64,000 bases of DNA from an uncultured Lachnospiraceae bacterium (GTDB lineage Bacteria; Bacillota; Clostridia; Lachnospirales; Lachnospiraceae). Within the stretch, counting starts at the first letter, position 1. Each line of letters starts with the position of its first letter. Position numbers and translations under genes: made by a program. The notes under the pieces are model-generated. The model was not told the origin of the DNA. It did not search any database and saw only the letters and a list, made by a program, of their open reading frames with translations. Where the stretch lies: the NCBI GenBank assembly GCA_947591155.1, contig CANQDA010000008.1:1-64000 (forward strand), in the 5' to 3' direction. Shown piece after piece: positions 30,975 to 39,744 of this stretch.

Positions 30975-31961
30975 CTATTCTTCATAACTTGCCGTAAGGC
31001 ATTTTCTTTCCGCATTAATTGAAAACTGAATTTCGCCAACATTTGAAATGGACAGCTGCCTTGTTTCCTGCGCATATTGTTCTGCGAGGTCGGCTGCTGC
31101 GTTTGCATCGTCCCTGGCTGCAGCTGATTGTGTCGCCGCAGTCCTGCTGTTTGCTTCCGCTGTGGCTGCCGCATTTTTAATCACTGTCGTTTCATCCCGG
31201 ATATCTCCGCAGGACTTTTCCGCCGCAGCCTTGATCTCTTCCAGGGATTCTTCTGCGGCTGTTTTTACACCTTGCGTTTCCTCAAGCACATTGTCGCATT
31301 GCGTTTTCACTGTTTGGGAATCCGTGAGGCTCTTTGCTGCAGCCGCTGCGGAACCAGCCGCCGCCGTGGCTTGCTTTTCTGCGTTTGACAGCTGTGTTTT
31401 AACATCATTTGCATATTCTTCCAAAAACGCAAGGAACCTGGTATACCAATCGTGCGGCTCTTCACCGGAATCATCCATGAATGTTGCCACCATGCAGTTC
31501 CGTTCCGCATCTATGGAAAACGTGATATCCCCCACATTTGTTATGGAAAGCGTTTTCGTAAGTTCATAGTAGTGCTGTGCGGTGGATGAATATACCTGTG
31601 AATCCGCTGCCGATTGTGCTGCGGAATCCCGGCTCACGCCAGCCTGTGTGACATATGCCTGGATTTGCGGAAGGTACTCTTGCGTGATCTCGTCACGAAT
31701 TTCGATTACAACATCCGCTCCGACTTCCTTGATTAACTCGTTGAATTCCTTCACATACTCATCCCGGATATCCCCCGTTGCTTCCCTGATTTGCTCCAGG
31801 AAATCCTCGTATGTGCCCATGCGCTTCACAACGCCGGTGTGGAAGCACATCCAGACTATTTGGTTTTGCGTGTCATCGTCAATCGCAACCGCCCATTCGC
31901 CTGGTAGCATTTTTCCTGGGTCAAAATCCGCTTTGAGTCCACGCCTCATTTGGATTGCCAT
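30975..31961 (-). CDS. Tail-fibre/baseplate protein with coiled coil
   Basis: 328 residues. N-terminus MAIQMRRGLKADFDPGKMLP is a typical tail-fibre attachment start (QMRRG....D..KL.PGE). The rest is alanine-rich helical repeat, about 60-160 and 190-320, with two copies of a SITNVG.I.FSI(D/N)AERN/K motif (LSITNVGDITFSIDAERNCM and LSISNVGEIQFSINAERKCL). RBS AGGTGG. Confidence 0.8.
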   Translation of the reverse strand: MAIQMRRGLKADFDPGKMLPGEWAVAIDDDTQNQIVWMCFHTGVVKRMGTYEDFLEQIREATGDIRDEYVKEFNELIKEVGADVVIEIRDEITQEYLPQIQAYVTQAGVSRDSAAQSAADSQVYSSTAQHYYELTKTLSITNVGDITFSIDAERNCMVATFMDDSGEEPHDWYTRFLAFLEEYANDVKTQLSNAEKQATAAAGSAAAAAKSLTDSQTVKTQCDNVLEETQGVKTAAEESLEEIKAAAEKSCGDIRDETTVIKNAAATAEANSRTAATQSAAARDDANAAADLAEQYAQETRQLSISNVGEIQFSINAERKCLTASYEE

Positions 31962-31982
31962 TTTTAAACCACCTTCTTCCTG

Positions 31983-32357
31983 TTATGAGAGAACCCCTGT
32001 CAGCTGGCACAGGTAGCACTTCCCTACTTCAATGTCGGTGATACTCGTGTCATTAATCAGGATGGTGAACAGTGTCCGTCCTGATGTAATCGTCGAAACG
32101 GTCGTGTTGTGCCAGCCGGAATTCGTGAACACCCTTACCGAACTAATGCTAATCGACTGAAGCGTACTGGATCGTGGGTAGAAAGCCACAAGTCCAAGAC
32201 CAAGAACCCTATAGCAGGCATTGTATTCCTGGTTTATGTTTCCGGTGATCCCTCCCTTTAGTTCGTTGATTGCGCCAATGATGTTCTTTGCGCTTGTCTT
32301 AAGTTCGCTGAACGTCACGTCCTTCAGCAATTTTCCGACTCCGGTGAATGTCGCCAT
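31983..32357 (-). CDS. Tail protein
   Basis: 124 residues: MATFTGVGKLLKDVTFSELK, then NIIGAINELKGGI and a beta-rich C-terminus ending YLCQLTGVLS. Looks like a short tail-fibre or fibre-connector subunit. Overlaps neither gene; role inferred from position. Confidence 0.6.
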   Translation of the reverse strand: MATFTGVGKLLKDVTFSELKTSAKNIIGAINELKGGITGNINQEYNACYRVLGLGLVAFYPRSSTLQSISISSVRVFTNSGWHNTTVSTITSGRTLFTILINDTSITDIEVGKCYLCQLTGVLS

Positions 32358-35300
32358 TTATAAGACCTCCCTTATCATATTTTTGATCTCTTCGATCTCT
32401 TTCTTTAACTCTTTGATCTCCTTATCCTGCTGTTGGATTTTAGCCGTGAGAATCGGGACGATCTCGTTGTAGTTCAGCCGGTATTCATATTGGTCTGGAA
32501 TCCGGTTCCCATCATCATCACGCTCCGGCTCCTTCTGGATGATGGCCATGTTGTCCGGCAGTCCGCACTCTGCCATAGCCTGTTCCAATTTCTGCGCCGA
32601 GAAACCGACATGGAACTTGTCATCTTGGCTTGGGATTCCATAGGATATCGGCACCATCCTATCGAAGAACTCCGCTATATCCTCGTAGGCGATAGGCTTG
32701 ATGTTCGTTTTCTTGCGTTCGTCCGATACCGCATTCATGATCCCACGGATACTGGAATACGCCGTGTCTCCTGCTGCTGTCGTATAACGGAAATAGATGT
32801 TCCCGTCATTGTTTTCGCTATATACATACGAAACACCGGAGCCTAAGTGCAAGCCTTTCACATATCCATCCGCTGAGCAACCGATGTTCCCGTTGACATA
32901 GAAGTTTCCATCATTGCATAAAATCGCTGATGTGTTTAGCCATGTGCCTCCGCCGAAATATGTGCTTCCACTGGTTCCTGGCTGAACTTGGAAGGCAATT
33001 ATTCTTCCGCCACAACCAATTTTTTTATCAACATAAAAATTTCCATCTTTACATAAAATTGTAGGTTCATCTTCCCATGTGCCGCCTCCGAAATATGTAC
33101 CTCCGCTGGTTCCTGGCTGAATTCGGTATGCCGTTATTCTTCCACTGCAAAACATATCTTCTTCAAATATATGCCTTTGCTCATGTCCACCAGGATTGTA
33201 TCCATTGTTAATCATATAGTATGTTTTTGCTTCGCCTTCGATAGACGAAGAGGTTGTGCCTAATCCTAAATATTTAAACGCATCACCTACCCCGATTGCA
33301 TATCCACAGACTTCGGTACTTGTTACGAGTGGCCCGCTAACAAATACTCGTTTTCCGTCTATAAGCGTTCCTATGCTATTTGTAATAATTGTTTCAAAAT
33401 TATGCTGAGACCCACCAGTTAAAGTAATAACACCAGATTTTTTAAAGTACCCAAATCTTAGTTCTATTCCTCTATTGTCCCATATTCCATCCAGAGAATT
33501 ATCATCGCCCATTACTTGCAAAATACCATATTTGTCATCCACTCCACCAAGAGTAAGTTGTCCGCCCTTTGCATACGTGAACGATATGTAAAGCTGGTTC
33601 CCTTCCTGGTAAATTCCTTTCATTTCCCCGTTATTTGTGAGCAAATTAAAGATATCCTCATGGCTCAGTGCATCTACGTCAATCACAAGTGGGACTGTCT
33701 GTATATCCAATATGGTTGTGGTTCCACCTGCTGCATATAGCGTGCAGCGTACAATTGTAGTACCATCCTGCACAGCTATTGCATATCCATTCTCATCAAC
33801 GACAACAACTCCATCACCATCTGTCAATATGTTATACACGGAATACCGAACCGAACTTTCATCTGCGGGCGATGTGTATACCGTAGTCCATATGAATCCA
33901 TCGTCTGACTTCTCGATCTTGAATCTGCCCGCATATTCAGTTTTATCCGCACTTGAACCATCCCGATAATAAGCGTTGAAATCGATGTAGGAGGGTGCTG
34001 TGGTTCCGTCCTTTTTCTGCTTAATGACCGTGGCGGATGGTTGTAGGATGTAGGTTCGTCCATCTGCACCATTTGTTCCATTTGTACCGGCTTTGACTTT
34101 TGAAACATTAAACCGTTTCGTCACGGTAAACTGTCCAAGGTAAGAAGCCGTGATATCCACCCAACCAACATCAGTCGACAATTCCGTAATCGCGTAAGTC
34201 CTTGTAGTGTTGCTCCATGAGCCAGTGACACCATCCGTTTTCGACGTGGCATAGTGGCAGGCTGAACTTACATCCTGATGTCCATAAAACGTCTGTACTG
34301 TTGTTTTTACACTCAATGGACTATCATAATTGCCATTGGAATCTGTTGGAATCCCCTGGTATTCATTATCAAGTATGATTGTTAGGTTATGCGCTTTTTT
34401 CGCTTCATCAAGAGCCTGCTGTGCAAGCGTGTCATCCGTGTATGCGTTCAATTTCTGCCAGTCGCCTTTCACAAAATCCCCGGAAGACCTTGACGTAACG
34501 CATACAAGCACATCGGTTCCGTTAGACCACTGGTCTCCAATGTCGTAAGGCGGGTAAGGCGTAATCACAAAATTCCTTCTCTTATGGTCTGCTGTATCCT
34601 GTGCGTGTGCCGCATCTGCTATGGCTTTTGTAATGTCCGTGTCCTGTATCAGGTTCCATCCCCACCTGCTAGTGTCTGGGTCTTTCATGAACCGGTATGC
34701 GTAAGAAGTCCCATCATCCTTTTCCCAGTAAAAAATATCGCCCTCATGTGCAAGCCGCTGGTTTTCTGTCGTCCATTCACTTGCAGGCTTGTTCAGCATG
34801 GTAGGCTCATATTTTTCAAAGAAAGATTCGATTTGCCCGTCCAATTGTTTCTGAACTTCTGAGAAATCTTTTGTCACGGTGTCTGCATAACTGGCCAACT
34901 TCCCGTCTGCATAACTGTTTGATTCTGCAACTGCATTTGCAAGAGCCTGCACAACGGACGATCCACCTATCTGTATGTGGTTTCCACTTATTGATACTTG
35001 CCCGGTATCGATGTCCACAAGGAAAATGGAATTTCCCTCTTCGTCCACAACTTCCAATTTCCCCGTTTTAATCCAGTCCGCGTTTACTCCTGTCGCCGTC
35101 AAAATCCTTACAATCGTATTCCCGTCTACAGTCATGCCTGCATTGTAGCTTTTACCGCCATCAGTGGATACTCCCCAGGCTTCAGCGGTCATTTTCCAGA
35201 CAATTGAGGAATCGCTCAGCTTCGGCTTGTCATGCATATAGAATACAGTGCTTCCGTCCGGCATTTTTTCCTCTGTCGTAAAAAGACCGGAAGAGTTGTC

Positions 35301-36614
35301 TATCCTGGTCTTTAGTTCTTCCTGGGCTTTCTCCCTGGCAGACCTTTCATCTGCTATTCCATTTCGGAATTCCACGTAATTCTTCACGCTTTGAGAAAAT
35401 TGCTGTGCGCTGTTCTTTGTCGGGGTTTCCGCACTGCTTTCCGTTTCCTGGCTTGAGCCGGTGGAAAACCTCGTGCTCGAAACAAGGATCGGGAAACTCT
35501 GGTTTTTCCTGTTAAATGCAATGGCAACATCTCCGGCTTCAATTGTGGGGTCACTGGAATGGTTTAGGGTAGCCCTTCGGAACCGGAAGCCAATCAACTG
35601 TTCCCCAAGCCAGTTTGAAATATCCAGACCACTGTTGTTCTGTATCAGGTCATTCCCTGACACTTCAATCACATACCCATCCTTCCCGCTCATGTACGTG
35701 ACAGTTGCCCCGCTATGGTTCTCGTTGTCAACATTTTCTATGACACGTACCCCGGTAATCACAACGTCATCTGTAGACACGTTCGGAGTCGAATAATGGG
35801 AGTAAATGTAATGGATGGATTCAAAATCCTTAAATGTGCCGCCATCCACATTGTCGCCATTGTCCCAGGGGTTAAAACTGCCGCCGTTTGCCGTGTCGCC
35901 AGTGACATACCTGCCTGGATCCTCTTTGTCGAAGGATCCACCGTCATATCCTATCCTTTCAAGTGCTTCCTGGTTATACCACTTGAATTCCAACTGCCCG
36001 ACAGTATTGCACCTTGCAAAACACCCTGCAATCTGTGCCGCCCATGCAATTACGTCCCGGAATGTGATTGCTTCATCTGATGGTCTTGTCTGTACGGTAT
36101 AATCTCCATGCGGTATTTTTGACGTATTCAGCGCAACTCCGCATACATCGCATGCATCTTTTACGATGGATTCCAGTGTGGAAGGATAGACAAGTTTGCT
36201 CTCTGAATACTGGCGGTCAAATTTTGACATGTTGTCAAGGCATGATAGCGTGATGATGGAACCGTCATAAGATGGGTCATCCACAACGTATGTACCTTTC
36301 TGGAATTTTTCAACAGTCCCGTCCGGCAATTCAAGTCCTATATAGGTTTTCACCAATGCATTGTCAAAATCATATTCGGAATATTCGTCCGTAATGTTGC
36401 ATATGGAAATTTTGCATTTGTTGATAATGGCTGAGCCAAGACTAAAAGAATCGGAAGATGATACTGCATCTTCCATAGAAATGCCGCCTTGCCACAAGTC
36501 CTTGTTTTTGAGGCTTAATTCTGTCCCATCTGTAAGTGTAAGGTCAACGTATTCCAGATAATTGATTTTCCCTTCAAAAATTAATTGCCTAAAGGCGTTC
36601 GATACTTTAATCAT
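32358..36614 (-). CDS. Tail spike/fibre protein with S74 intramolecular chaperone
   Basis: About 1418 residues; start ATG 36614 with AGGTGG upstream. N-terminal tail-attachment region (MIKVSNAFRQLIFEGKINYL), central Ig-like/beta regions (SLSVKTTVQTFYGHQDVSSA), an internal 40-residue duplication (QPGTSGGTYFGGGTW and QPGTSGSTYFGGGTW), and a C-terminal S74 peptidase chaperone (SDERKKTNIKPI, FSAQKLEQAM) that trims itself after trimerisation, plus a terminal coiled coil. Major tail appendage or long tail spike. Confidence 0.9.
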   Translation of the reverse strand: MIKVSNAFRQLIFEGKINYLEYVDLTLTDGTELSLKNKDLWQGGISMEDAVSSSDSFSLGSAIINKCKISICNITDEYSEYDFDNALVKTYIGLELPDGTVEKFQKGTYVVDDPSYDGSIITLSCLDNMSKFDRQYSESKLVYPSTLESIVKDACDVCGVALNTSKIPHGDYTVQTRPSDEAITFRDVIAWAAQIAGCFARCNTVGQLEFKWYNQEALERIGYDGGSFDKEDPGRYVTGDTANGGSFNPWDNGDNVDGGTFKDFESIHYIYSHYSTPNVSTDDVVITGVRVIENVDNENHSGATVTYMSGKDGYVIEVSGNDLIQNNSGLDISNWLGEQLIGFRFRRATLNHSSDPTIEAGDVAIAFNRKNQSFPILVSSTRFSTGSSQETESSAETPTKNSAQQFSQSVKNYVEFRNGIADERSAREKAQEELKTRIDNSSGLFTTEEKMPDGSTVFYMHDKPKLSDSSIVWKMTAEAWGVSTDGGKSYNAGMTVDGNTIVRILTATGVNADWIKTGKLEVVDEEGNSIFLVDIDTGQVSISGNHIQIGGSSVVQALANAVAESNSYADGKLASYADTVTKDFSEVQKQLDGQIESFFEKYEPTMLNKPASEWTTENQRLAHEGDIFYWEKDDGTSYAYRFMKDPDTSRWGWNLIQDTDITKAIADAAHAQDTADHKRRNFVITPYPPYDIGDQWSNGTDVLVCVTSRSSGDFVKGDWQKLNAYTDDTLAQQALDEAKKAHNLTIILDNEYQGIPTDSNGNYDSPLSVKTTVQTFYGHQDVSSACHYATSKTDGVTGSWSNTTRTYAITELSTDVGWVDITASYLGQFTVTKRFNVSKVKAGTNGTNGADGRTYILQPSATVIKQKKDGTTAPSYIDFNAYYRDGSSADKTEYAGRFKIEKSDDGFIWTTVYTSPADESSVRYSVYNILTDGDGVVVVDENGYAIAVQDGTTIVRCTLYAAGGTTTILDIQTVPLVIDVDALSHEDIFNLLTNNGEMKGIYQEGNQLYISFTYAKGGQLTLGGVDDKYGILQVMGDDNSLDGIWDNRGIELRFGYFKKSGVITLTGGSQHNFETIITNSIGTLIDGKRVFVSGPLVTSTEVCGYAIGVGDAFKYLGLGTTSSSIEGEAKTYYMINNGYNPGGHEQRHIFEEDMFCSGRITAYRIQPGTSGGTYFGGGTWEDEPTILCKDGNFYVDKKIGCGGRIIAFQVQPGTSGSTYFGGGTWLNTSAILCNDGNFYVNGNIGCSADGYVKGLHLGSGVSYVYSENNDGNIYFRYTTAAGDTAYSSIRGIMNAVSDERKKTNIKPIAYEDIAEFFDRMVPISYGIPSQDDKFHVGFSAQKLEQAMAECGLPDNMAIIQKEPERDDDGNRIPDQYEYRLNYNEIVPILTAKIQQQDKEIKELKKEIEEIKNMIREVL

Positions 36615-36623
36615 GGGAACCAC

Positions 36624-36989
36624 CTACCTTTCGATAATGTCAAACGATATACTCTCTGTCCTCTGGTTTCCAATCCACCACCACTTGACCGGAGCGGAAC
36701 GATCTCCTACGTAAAATTCCCGTGTCTCATATCTTCCGCTCATCATGTCCGGGTATCGAACCATGATATACTCCGGGTTGAAAGCTCGAAGAATCATTGC
36801 CGCGGTCTGCCAGTCCTTTCCGTTCCACGAAAGCCCGATCTTCCTCTTCTGCCCCACCCTGTTCTTGTGCATGATGGTATCGTCCGTCCTGCCGGATTCC
36901 GCCGCAGAAACGTCCTGCAATCCCCATGTAAAAGTAGATGGACAAGGCAACGCAACCCCGTCCACGGTAATCATTACTTCCTGTGCCAT
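36624..36989 (-). CDS. Distal tail protein (Dit-like)
   Basis: 121 residues. MAQEVMITVDGVALPCPSTF, then FTWGLQDVSAAESGRTDDTI, KIGLSWNGKDW and FDIIER. Resembles distal-tail/DUF6711-like small tail proteins that cap the tail tube. Placed directly upstream of the spike. One copy of the structured leader element lies in its 5' region. Confidence 0.65.
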   Translation of the reverse strand: MAQEVMITVDGVALPCPSTFTWGLQDVSAAESGRTDDTIMHKNRVGQKRKIGLSWNGKDWQTAAMILRAFNPEYIMVRYPDMMSGRYETREFYVGDRSAPVKWWWIGNQRTESISFDIIER

Positions 36990-36998
36990 TTTTCATCC

Positions 36999-37048
36999 TC
37001 CAAACTGTTTGAGGTTAGCGGCTGGCTGCATATTGCCAGTCGGATTTA
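36999..37048 (-). other. Structured leader element, copy A (upstream of Dit)
   Basis: Coding-strand stem GACTGGC/GCCAGCC followed by GCTAACC, then a CC...GG stem reaching the Dit RBS. The second base pair of the first stem is A.C, where three other copies have G.U. One of five copies (others 47831, 50336, 50421, 62230). Confidence 0.7.
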
Positions 37049-37054
37049 AAGCAA

Positions 37055-37087
37055 TAAAAAACACCTTGCCAACTCCGGCAAAGTGTT
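37055..37087 (-). terminator. Terminator upstream of leader copy A
   Basis: Minus-strand stem AACACTTTGCC/GGCAAGGTGTT (37060-37070/37077-37087) followed by a U run (TTTTTTATTG). Ends the transcript of the 37.4-42 kb accessory region. Confidence 0.75.
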
Positions 37088-37127
37088 ATAAACTCTATCT
37101 ATACAAAAGATGAAAGCGAGTTGCGCC

Positions 37128-37472
37128 ATGAAGAAAATCAAAAACGAAAATGACTTCCTGGGGTACTTAATCAAAAATTCCAAAAATAATGTCTGTAACC
37201 AACATGAATGCTATAAAGAATCTGGTCTTGACCAATCATCATTTATTTATTACGCAAACATACTTAAGGATAAACATTATATTGAAACGGATGTCGCAAA
37301 CTATTATATAACTCAAATCGGCATAAACAATTACATTTCACCCGTGAAAAAGTTTGCCTTGTCATTCCTTAAACTTTCCGTACTTACGCTGAAAGAGCTG
37401 CTCATATTCCTCTCTGGTATAGTCAGCGGCATTCTTGTGGCATACTTCATCCACCTTTTCGGTCTGCAATAG
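37128..37472 (+). CDS. Plus-strand protein with C-terminal membrane helix
   Basis: About 114 residues. N-terminal helical region (MKKIKNENDFLGYLIKNSKN), winged-helix-like middle and a C-terminal membrane segment (LKELLIFLSGIVSGILVAYF). Start uncertain: ATG 37128 has a weak GCGAG site; the first ATG 37110 has none. Only short plus-strand gene in the late region. Converges with 37362-37661 and overlaps it by 111 bp. Confidence 0.5.
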   Translation: MKKIKNENDFLGYLIKNSKNNVCNQHECYKESGLDQSSFIYYANILKDKHYIETDVANYYITQIGINNYISPVKKFALSFLKLSVLTLKELLIFLSGIVSGILVAYFIHLFGLQ

Positions 37473-37661
37473 ACCCAGTGCTTTTAGTACCAAAATAATG
37501 TAATGCACAGGAATATGCTGCCTTTTATTATACATGTCATTTACCATAAGAAGATTGATATTTGAAATATCCTCGTATTGTTCATCCGTAAAATGCAAGC
37601 CAATGTATTCATATCCTTCCTTGGATGTATCAAATTCATGTTGTTTTTTCTTTTTAAACAT
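37362..37661 (-). CDS. Hypothetical protein overlapping a plus-strand gene
   Basis: 99 residues; MFKKKKQHEFDTSKEGYEYI with GGGAGG 5 nt upstream, then DISNINLLMVNDMYNKRQHI and a charged C-terminus (NAADYTREEYEQLFQRKYGK). Its 3' end overlaps the plus-strand gene at 37128-37472. Function unknown. Confidence 0.6.
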   Translation of the reverse strand: MFKKKKQHEFDTSKEGYEYIGLHFTDEQYEDISNINLLMVNDMYNKRQHIPVHYIILVLKALGLLQTEKVDEVCHKNAADYTREEYEQLFQRKYGKFKE

Positions 37662-37681
37662 AATATCCTCCCAACAAAAAG

Positions 37682-37712
37682 AACACCCTACATTGCGTAA
37701 GGTGTTCCTCTT
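37682..37712 (-). terminator. Terminator after BRO-type gene
   Basis: Minus-strand 11-bp stem GAACACCTTAC/GTAGGGTGTTC with one wobble, loop GCAAT, followed by TTTTTG. Follows the antirepressor at 37719. Similar ACACCTT stems occur at 37060, 47896 and 50479. Confidence 0.75.
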
Positions 37713-37718
37713 TCTTCC

Positions 37719-38447
37719 TTATTGTATAGTTGCGTTTTCCCTGTCGATCTCTTCCGCCAGGTAAGCAGGTGGCTGCCAGTTCTCTGCGACTTCCACTGCC
37801 CGTTGTAGCTGCCCTCGCTTGATTTCCTTGTACCGCTTTGTGCCGAAGTTGTAATTCAGGTAAATGTAGAGGTTCCGATACACGCTTGCCCTGATAGACG
37901 GATTTTTGTATGCCGCCGACTTCTTTCCTCCCAATATCATGATTCCACGCCTTGTTGCCGCCAATGAAACTTCCTCGGCTTCGGATGGGAACAACGGCAG
38001 TTCTTTCTCGAACCTGTCCATCCTATCGTTCAGCGTGTCCACCCTCTGGTTCAGTTCCACGTTGCCTTGCGCGAGAAGCTTGATCTGGTCTTGCGTGGAC
38101 ATTGGAAGCTGTGCCATGCCGTAGGAGCCGGTCTTTCTAAGCTGTGGCAGGACTTCGCTTGTGACCCACCGTTTGAACTTCTTGGCGGATTCAAGCTTGC
38201 TACCGAAGATAAGGGAGTAAAGACCGGATTCATTTATAATTGTCATTTCTCGCTTCTGACCTGAGGTATCAAATTGGTGCCCCAGCTTATCTTCCTCTGC
38301 AACGTGTTTCTGTATTGCGCCTTTTGGATTTGCATACCCTAAAACTTGTGAAATGTCATTTCCAACAAACCACGGTTCACCATCTATCATCACCGTGCGG
38401 ATTTCGCCAAACTCCGGTGAGTTGAAAATCTGAATCTCATTCGTCAT
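37719..38447 (-). CDS. BRO-family antirepressor with ORF6C-type C-terminus
   Basis: 242 residues from ATG 38447. BRO-N: EIQIFNSPEFGEIRTVMIDG, FVGNDISQVLGY, GLYSLIFGSKLESAKKFKRW, VLPQLRKTGSYG. The C-terminal part (AATRRGIMILGGKKSAAYKN, SVYRNLYIYLNYNFGTKRYK) resembles the ORF6C domain. Placed as an accessory gene among tail genes, unlike the classical antirepressor next to Cro. Confidence 0.85.
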   Translation of the reverse strand: MTNEIQIFNSPEFGEIRTVMIDGEPWFVGNDISQVLGYANPKGAIQKHVAEEDKLGHQFDTSGQKREMTIINESGLYSLIFGSKLESAKKFKRWVTSEVLPQLRKTGSYGMAQLPMSTQDQIKLLAQGNVELNQRVDTLNDRMDRFEKELPLFPSEAEEVSLAATRRGIMILGGKKSAAYKNPSIRASVYRNLYIYLNYNFGTKRYKEIKRGQLQRAVEVAENWQPPAYLAEEIDRENATIQ

Positions 38448-38656
38448 CACAACTCACCGCCTTTCATAGCGGCGTTCCATCCGCACTCATAGGCATAGCG
38501 GAACGCATTTTCTTCAATAGCGGAAATGTAGTTGTCAAATGCGCCCTCCATTATTTCTCGGTGCTTTATGATTTCCTCGGTCGCTCCTGGACTGTTTTCA
38601 TCGCAGATACCATATATTCTCTGGAATTCCTCTTCGCTGTTGAATGGTTTCTTCAT
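38447..38656 (-). CDS. Hypothetical protein (69 aa)
   Basis: MKKPFNSEEEFQRIYGICDE, then REIMEGAFDNYISAIEENAF and CGWNAAMKGGEL. Helical, acidic. Overlaps both neighbours by a few bases. Function unknown. Confidence 0.5.
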   Translation of the reverse strand: MKKPFNSEEEFQRIYGICDENSPGATEEIIKHREIMEGAFDNYISAIEENAFRYAYECGWNAAMKGGEL

Positions 38657-38964
38657 CATGCAGCACCCCCTTTCTTTCGCAAGGAAACCATGTCAAACAG
38701 ATTGTTGAAAAAGATTTCCCTGATCTTGAAAAGGAACTGCTGCCTGTTCATGTTCTGCTTCATCTGATTGCAAACAAAACAAGTCGGCTGCAAGTTGTCC
38801 ATAGCGTTGCTTCCACCATTATATAACGGAACAATGTGGTCTACAGTGAAGTTATCAAAGTCAATCGGCTCTCCGCATATTGCGCACAATCCATTTCCCT
38901 TGTCATAAACGGAAATCCGCTCAAGAGTTGTGAATTTTCTCCTTCCTTTGCTCTTACTCTTCAT
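38656..38964 (-). CDS. HNH endonuclease
   Basis: 102 residues: RISVYDKGNGLCAICGEPID, then FTVDHIVPLYNGGSNAMDNL and CFVCNQMKQNMNRQQF. Classic HNH with CxxC-DH...N..NL.P..CN. GGAG 5 nt upstream of ATG 38964. Could be a homing endonuclease or packaging-associated HNH; here it sits in an accessory cluster, so homing or moron function is likelier. Confidence 0.85.
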   Translation of the reverse strand: MKSKSKGRRKFTTLERISVYDKGNGLCAICGEPIDFDNFTVDHIVPLYNGGSNAMDNLQPTCFVCNQMKQNMNRQQFLFKIREIFFNNLFDMVSLRKKGGAA

Positions 38965-39263
38965 CACTGCTCCACCCCGCTTTCTTCATCCGGGAAAAGC
39001 AATATATCTGCTTCCACATACGGATTGGTGCAAACGGAATAGCAGTTATTGGACATTTCAAGCAGGGAATCCATCAGGAACGAGAATCCCAACAGGCAGT
39101 TATCCGTTTCATCCTCGTCAAGAATGCACTCTGAAACGGAATACTGCACCGCCTTAAACAATGCGGCAGCTTCCCTGATCTTCTGGTTCACTTCCTCGGC
39201 ATCAGCCTTCATGGTGTGGACAATCTTCATTACTTCGTTTTTGTTTTCAATGTTCTTCGTCAT
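38964..39263 (-). CDS. Hypothetical protein
   Basis: 99 residues, MTKNIENKNEVMKIVHTMKA, with DETDNCLLGFSFLMDSLLEM and an acidic C-terminus. Leader contains two hairpins (39325-39369, and a CCCC/GGGG stem nearby). Not recognised. Confidence 0.5.
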   Translation of the reverse strand: MTKNIENKNEVMKIVHTMKADAEEVNQKIREAAALFKAVQYSVSECILDEDETDNCLLGFSFLMDSLLEMSNNCYSVCTNPYVEADILLFPDEESGVEQ

Positions 39264-39324
39264 AGCTTTCTCTCTTTCTCCCCGATTGGGGGTTTCATCT
39301 TTTGTACAAATAGTTCTTGATTTT

Positions 39325-39369
39325 CCCCAGAAAGAATGCTATGATAATTGCGTAAGCACTCTTCTGGGG
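39325..39369. other. Long hairpin in leader of 38964-39263
   Basis: 15-bp stem with one bulge (CCCCAGAA, then GA.TGCT on both sides; 14-nt loop). Not followed by a U run in the minus direction, so a leader structure rather than a plain terminator. Confidence 0.55.
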
Positions 39370-39417
39370 TGTGGAACGATAAAAGTAGTTGGTAACTTTG
39401 GAGAGTGGCAACTACTT

Positions 39418-39597
39418 TTATTTTTCTTTTACGGATTCATATTGGATTTCAATTCCATTCCGAATAACCTTTGATCTGTCAGAATTGGATTCTTTTACCA
39501 AGTAATCAAGCTTTTGAACCGTATCTTCATCCATTCTAACTCTTATCATTTTGTCTTTCGGATTATCCGTAAGTTTTTGACCCATTTTGGGTGACAT
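39418..39597 (-). CDS. Ribbon-helix-helix (CopG/Arc) regulator
   Basis: 59 residues: KMIRVRMDEDTVQKLDYLVK, then ESNSDRSKVIRNGIEIQYES. MIRVRMDEDT is the DNA-binding strand. AGGAGG 8 nt upstream. Has its own promoter at 39634-39662. The 3' end overlaps a hairpin (AAAAGTAGTTG stem) that likely terminates it. Confidence 0.8.
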   Translation of the reverse strand: MSPKMGQKLTDNPKDKMIRVRMDEDTVQKLDYLVKESNSDRSKVIRNGIEIQYESVKEK

Positions 39598-39633
39598 TCC
39601 TCAACCCTCCTTTCAGTTTGTTGCTACATTTTA

Positions 39634-39662
39634 ATTATAACTTTGTCGCCACAAACTGTCAA
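39634..39662 (-). promoter_or_regulatory. Consensus promoter of the RHH gene
   Basis: Minus-strand TTGACA (39657-39662), 17-bp spacer, TATAAT (39634-39639), both perfect matches. A GTTTGT/ACAAA-rich area overlaps the spacer and may be the RHH operator. Confidence 0.85.
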
Positions 39663-39687
39663 GAGGTTTTTGAATAAAATTTGAAAA

Positions 39688-39719
39688 TTAAGTGCGGCGT
39701 GATTTACCGCCGCATTTAA
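39688..39719 (-). terminator. Terminator after the lipoprotein gene
   Basis: Stem TGCGGCG/CGCCGCA (39693-39699/39708-39714) flanked by TTAA arms and followed by ACTTAATTTTC on the minus strand. Confidence 0.65.
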
Positions 39720-39744
39720 TTACTTTATCTTAAATTTCCAATAA

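Noticed and set aside
31048..31569. Plus-strand ORF in the tail-fibre gene
   Set aside because: Antisense of an alanine-rich coiled coil, a typical shadow.
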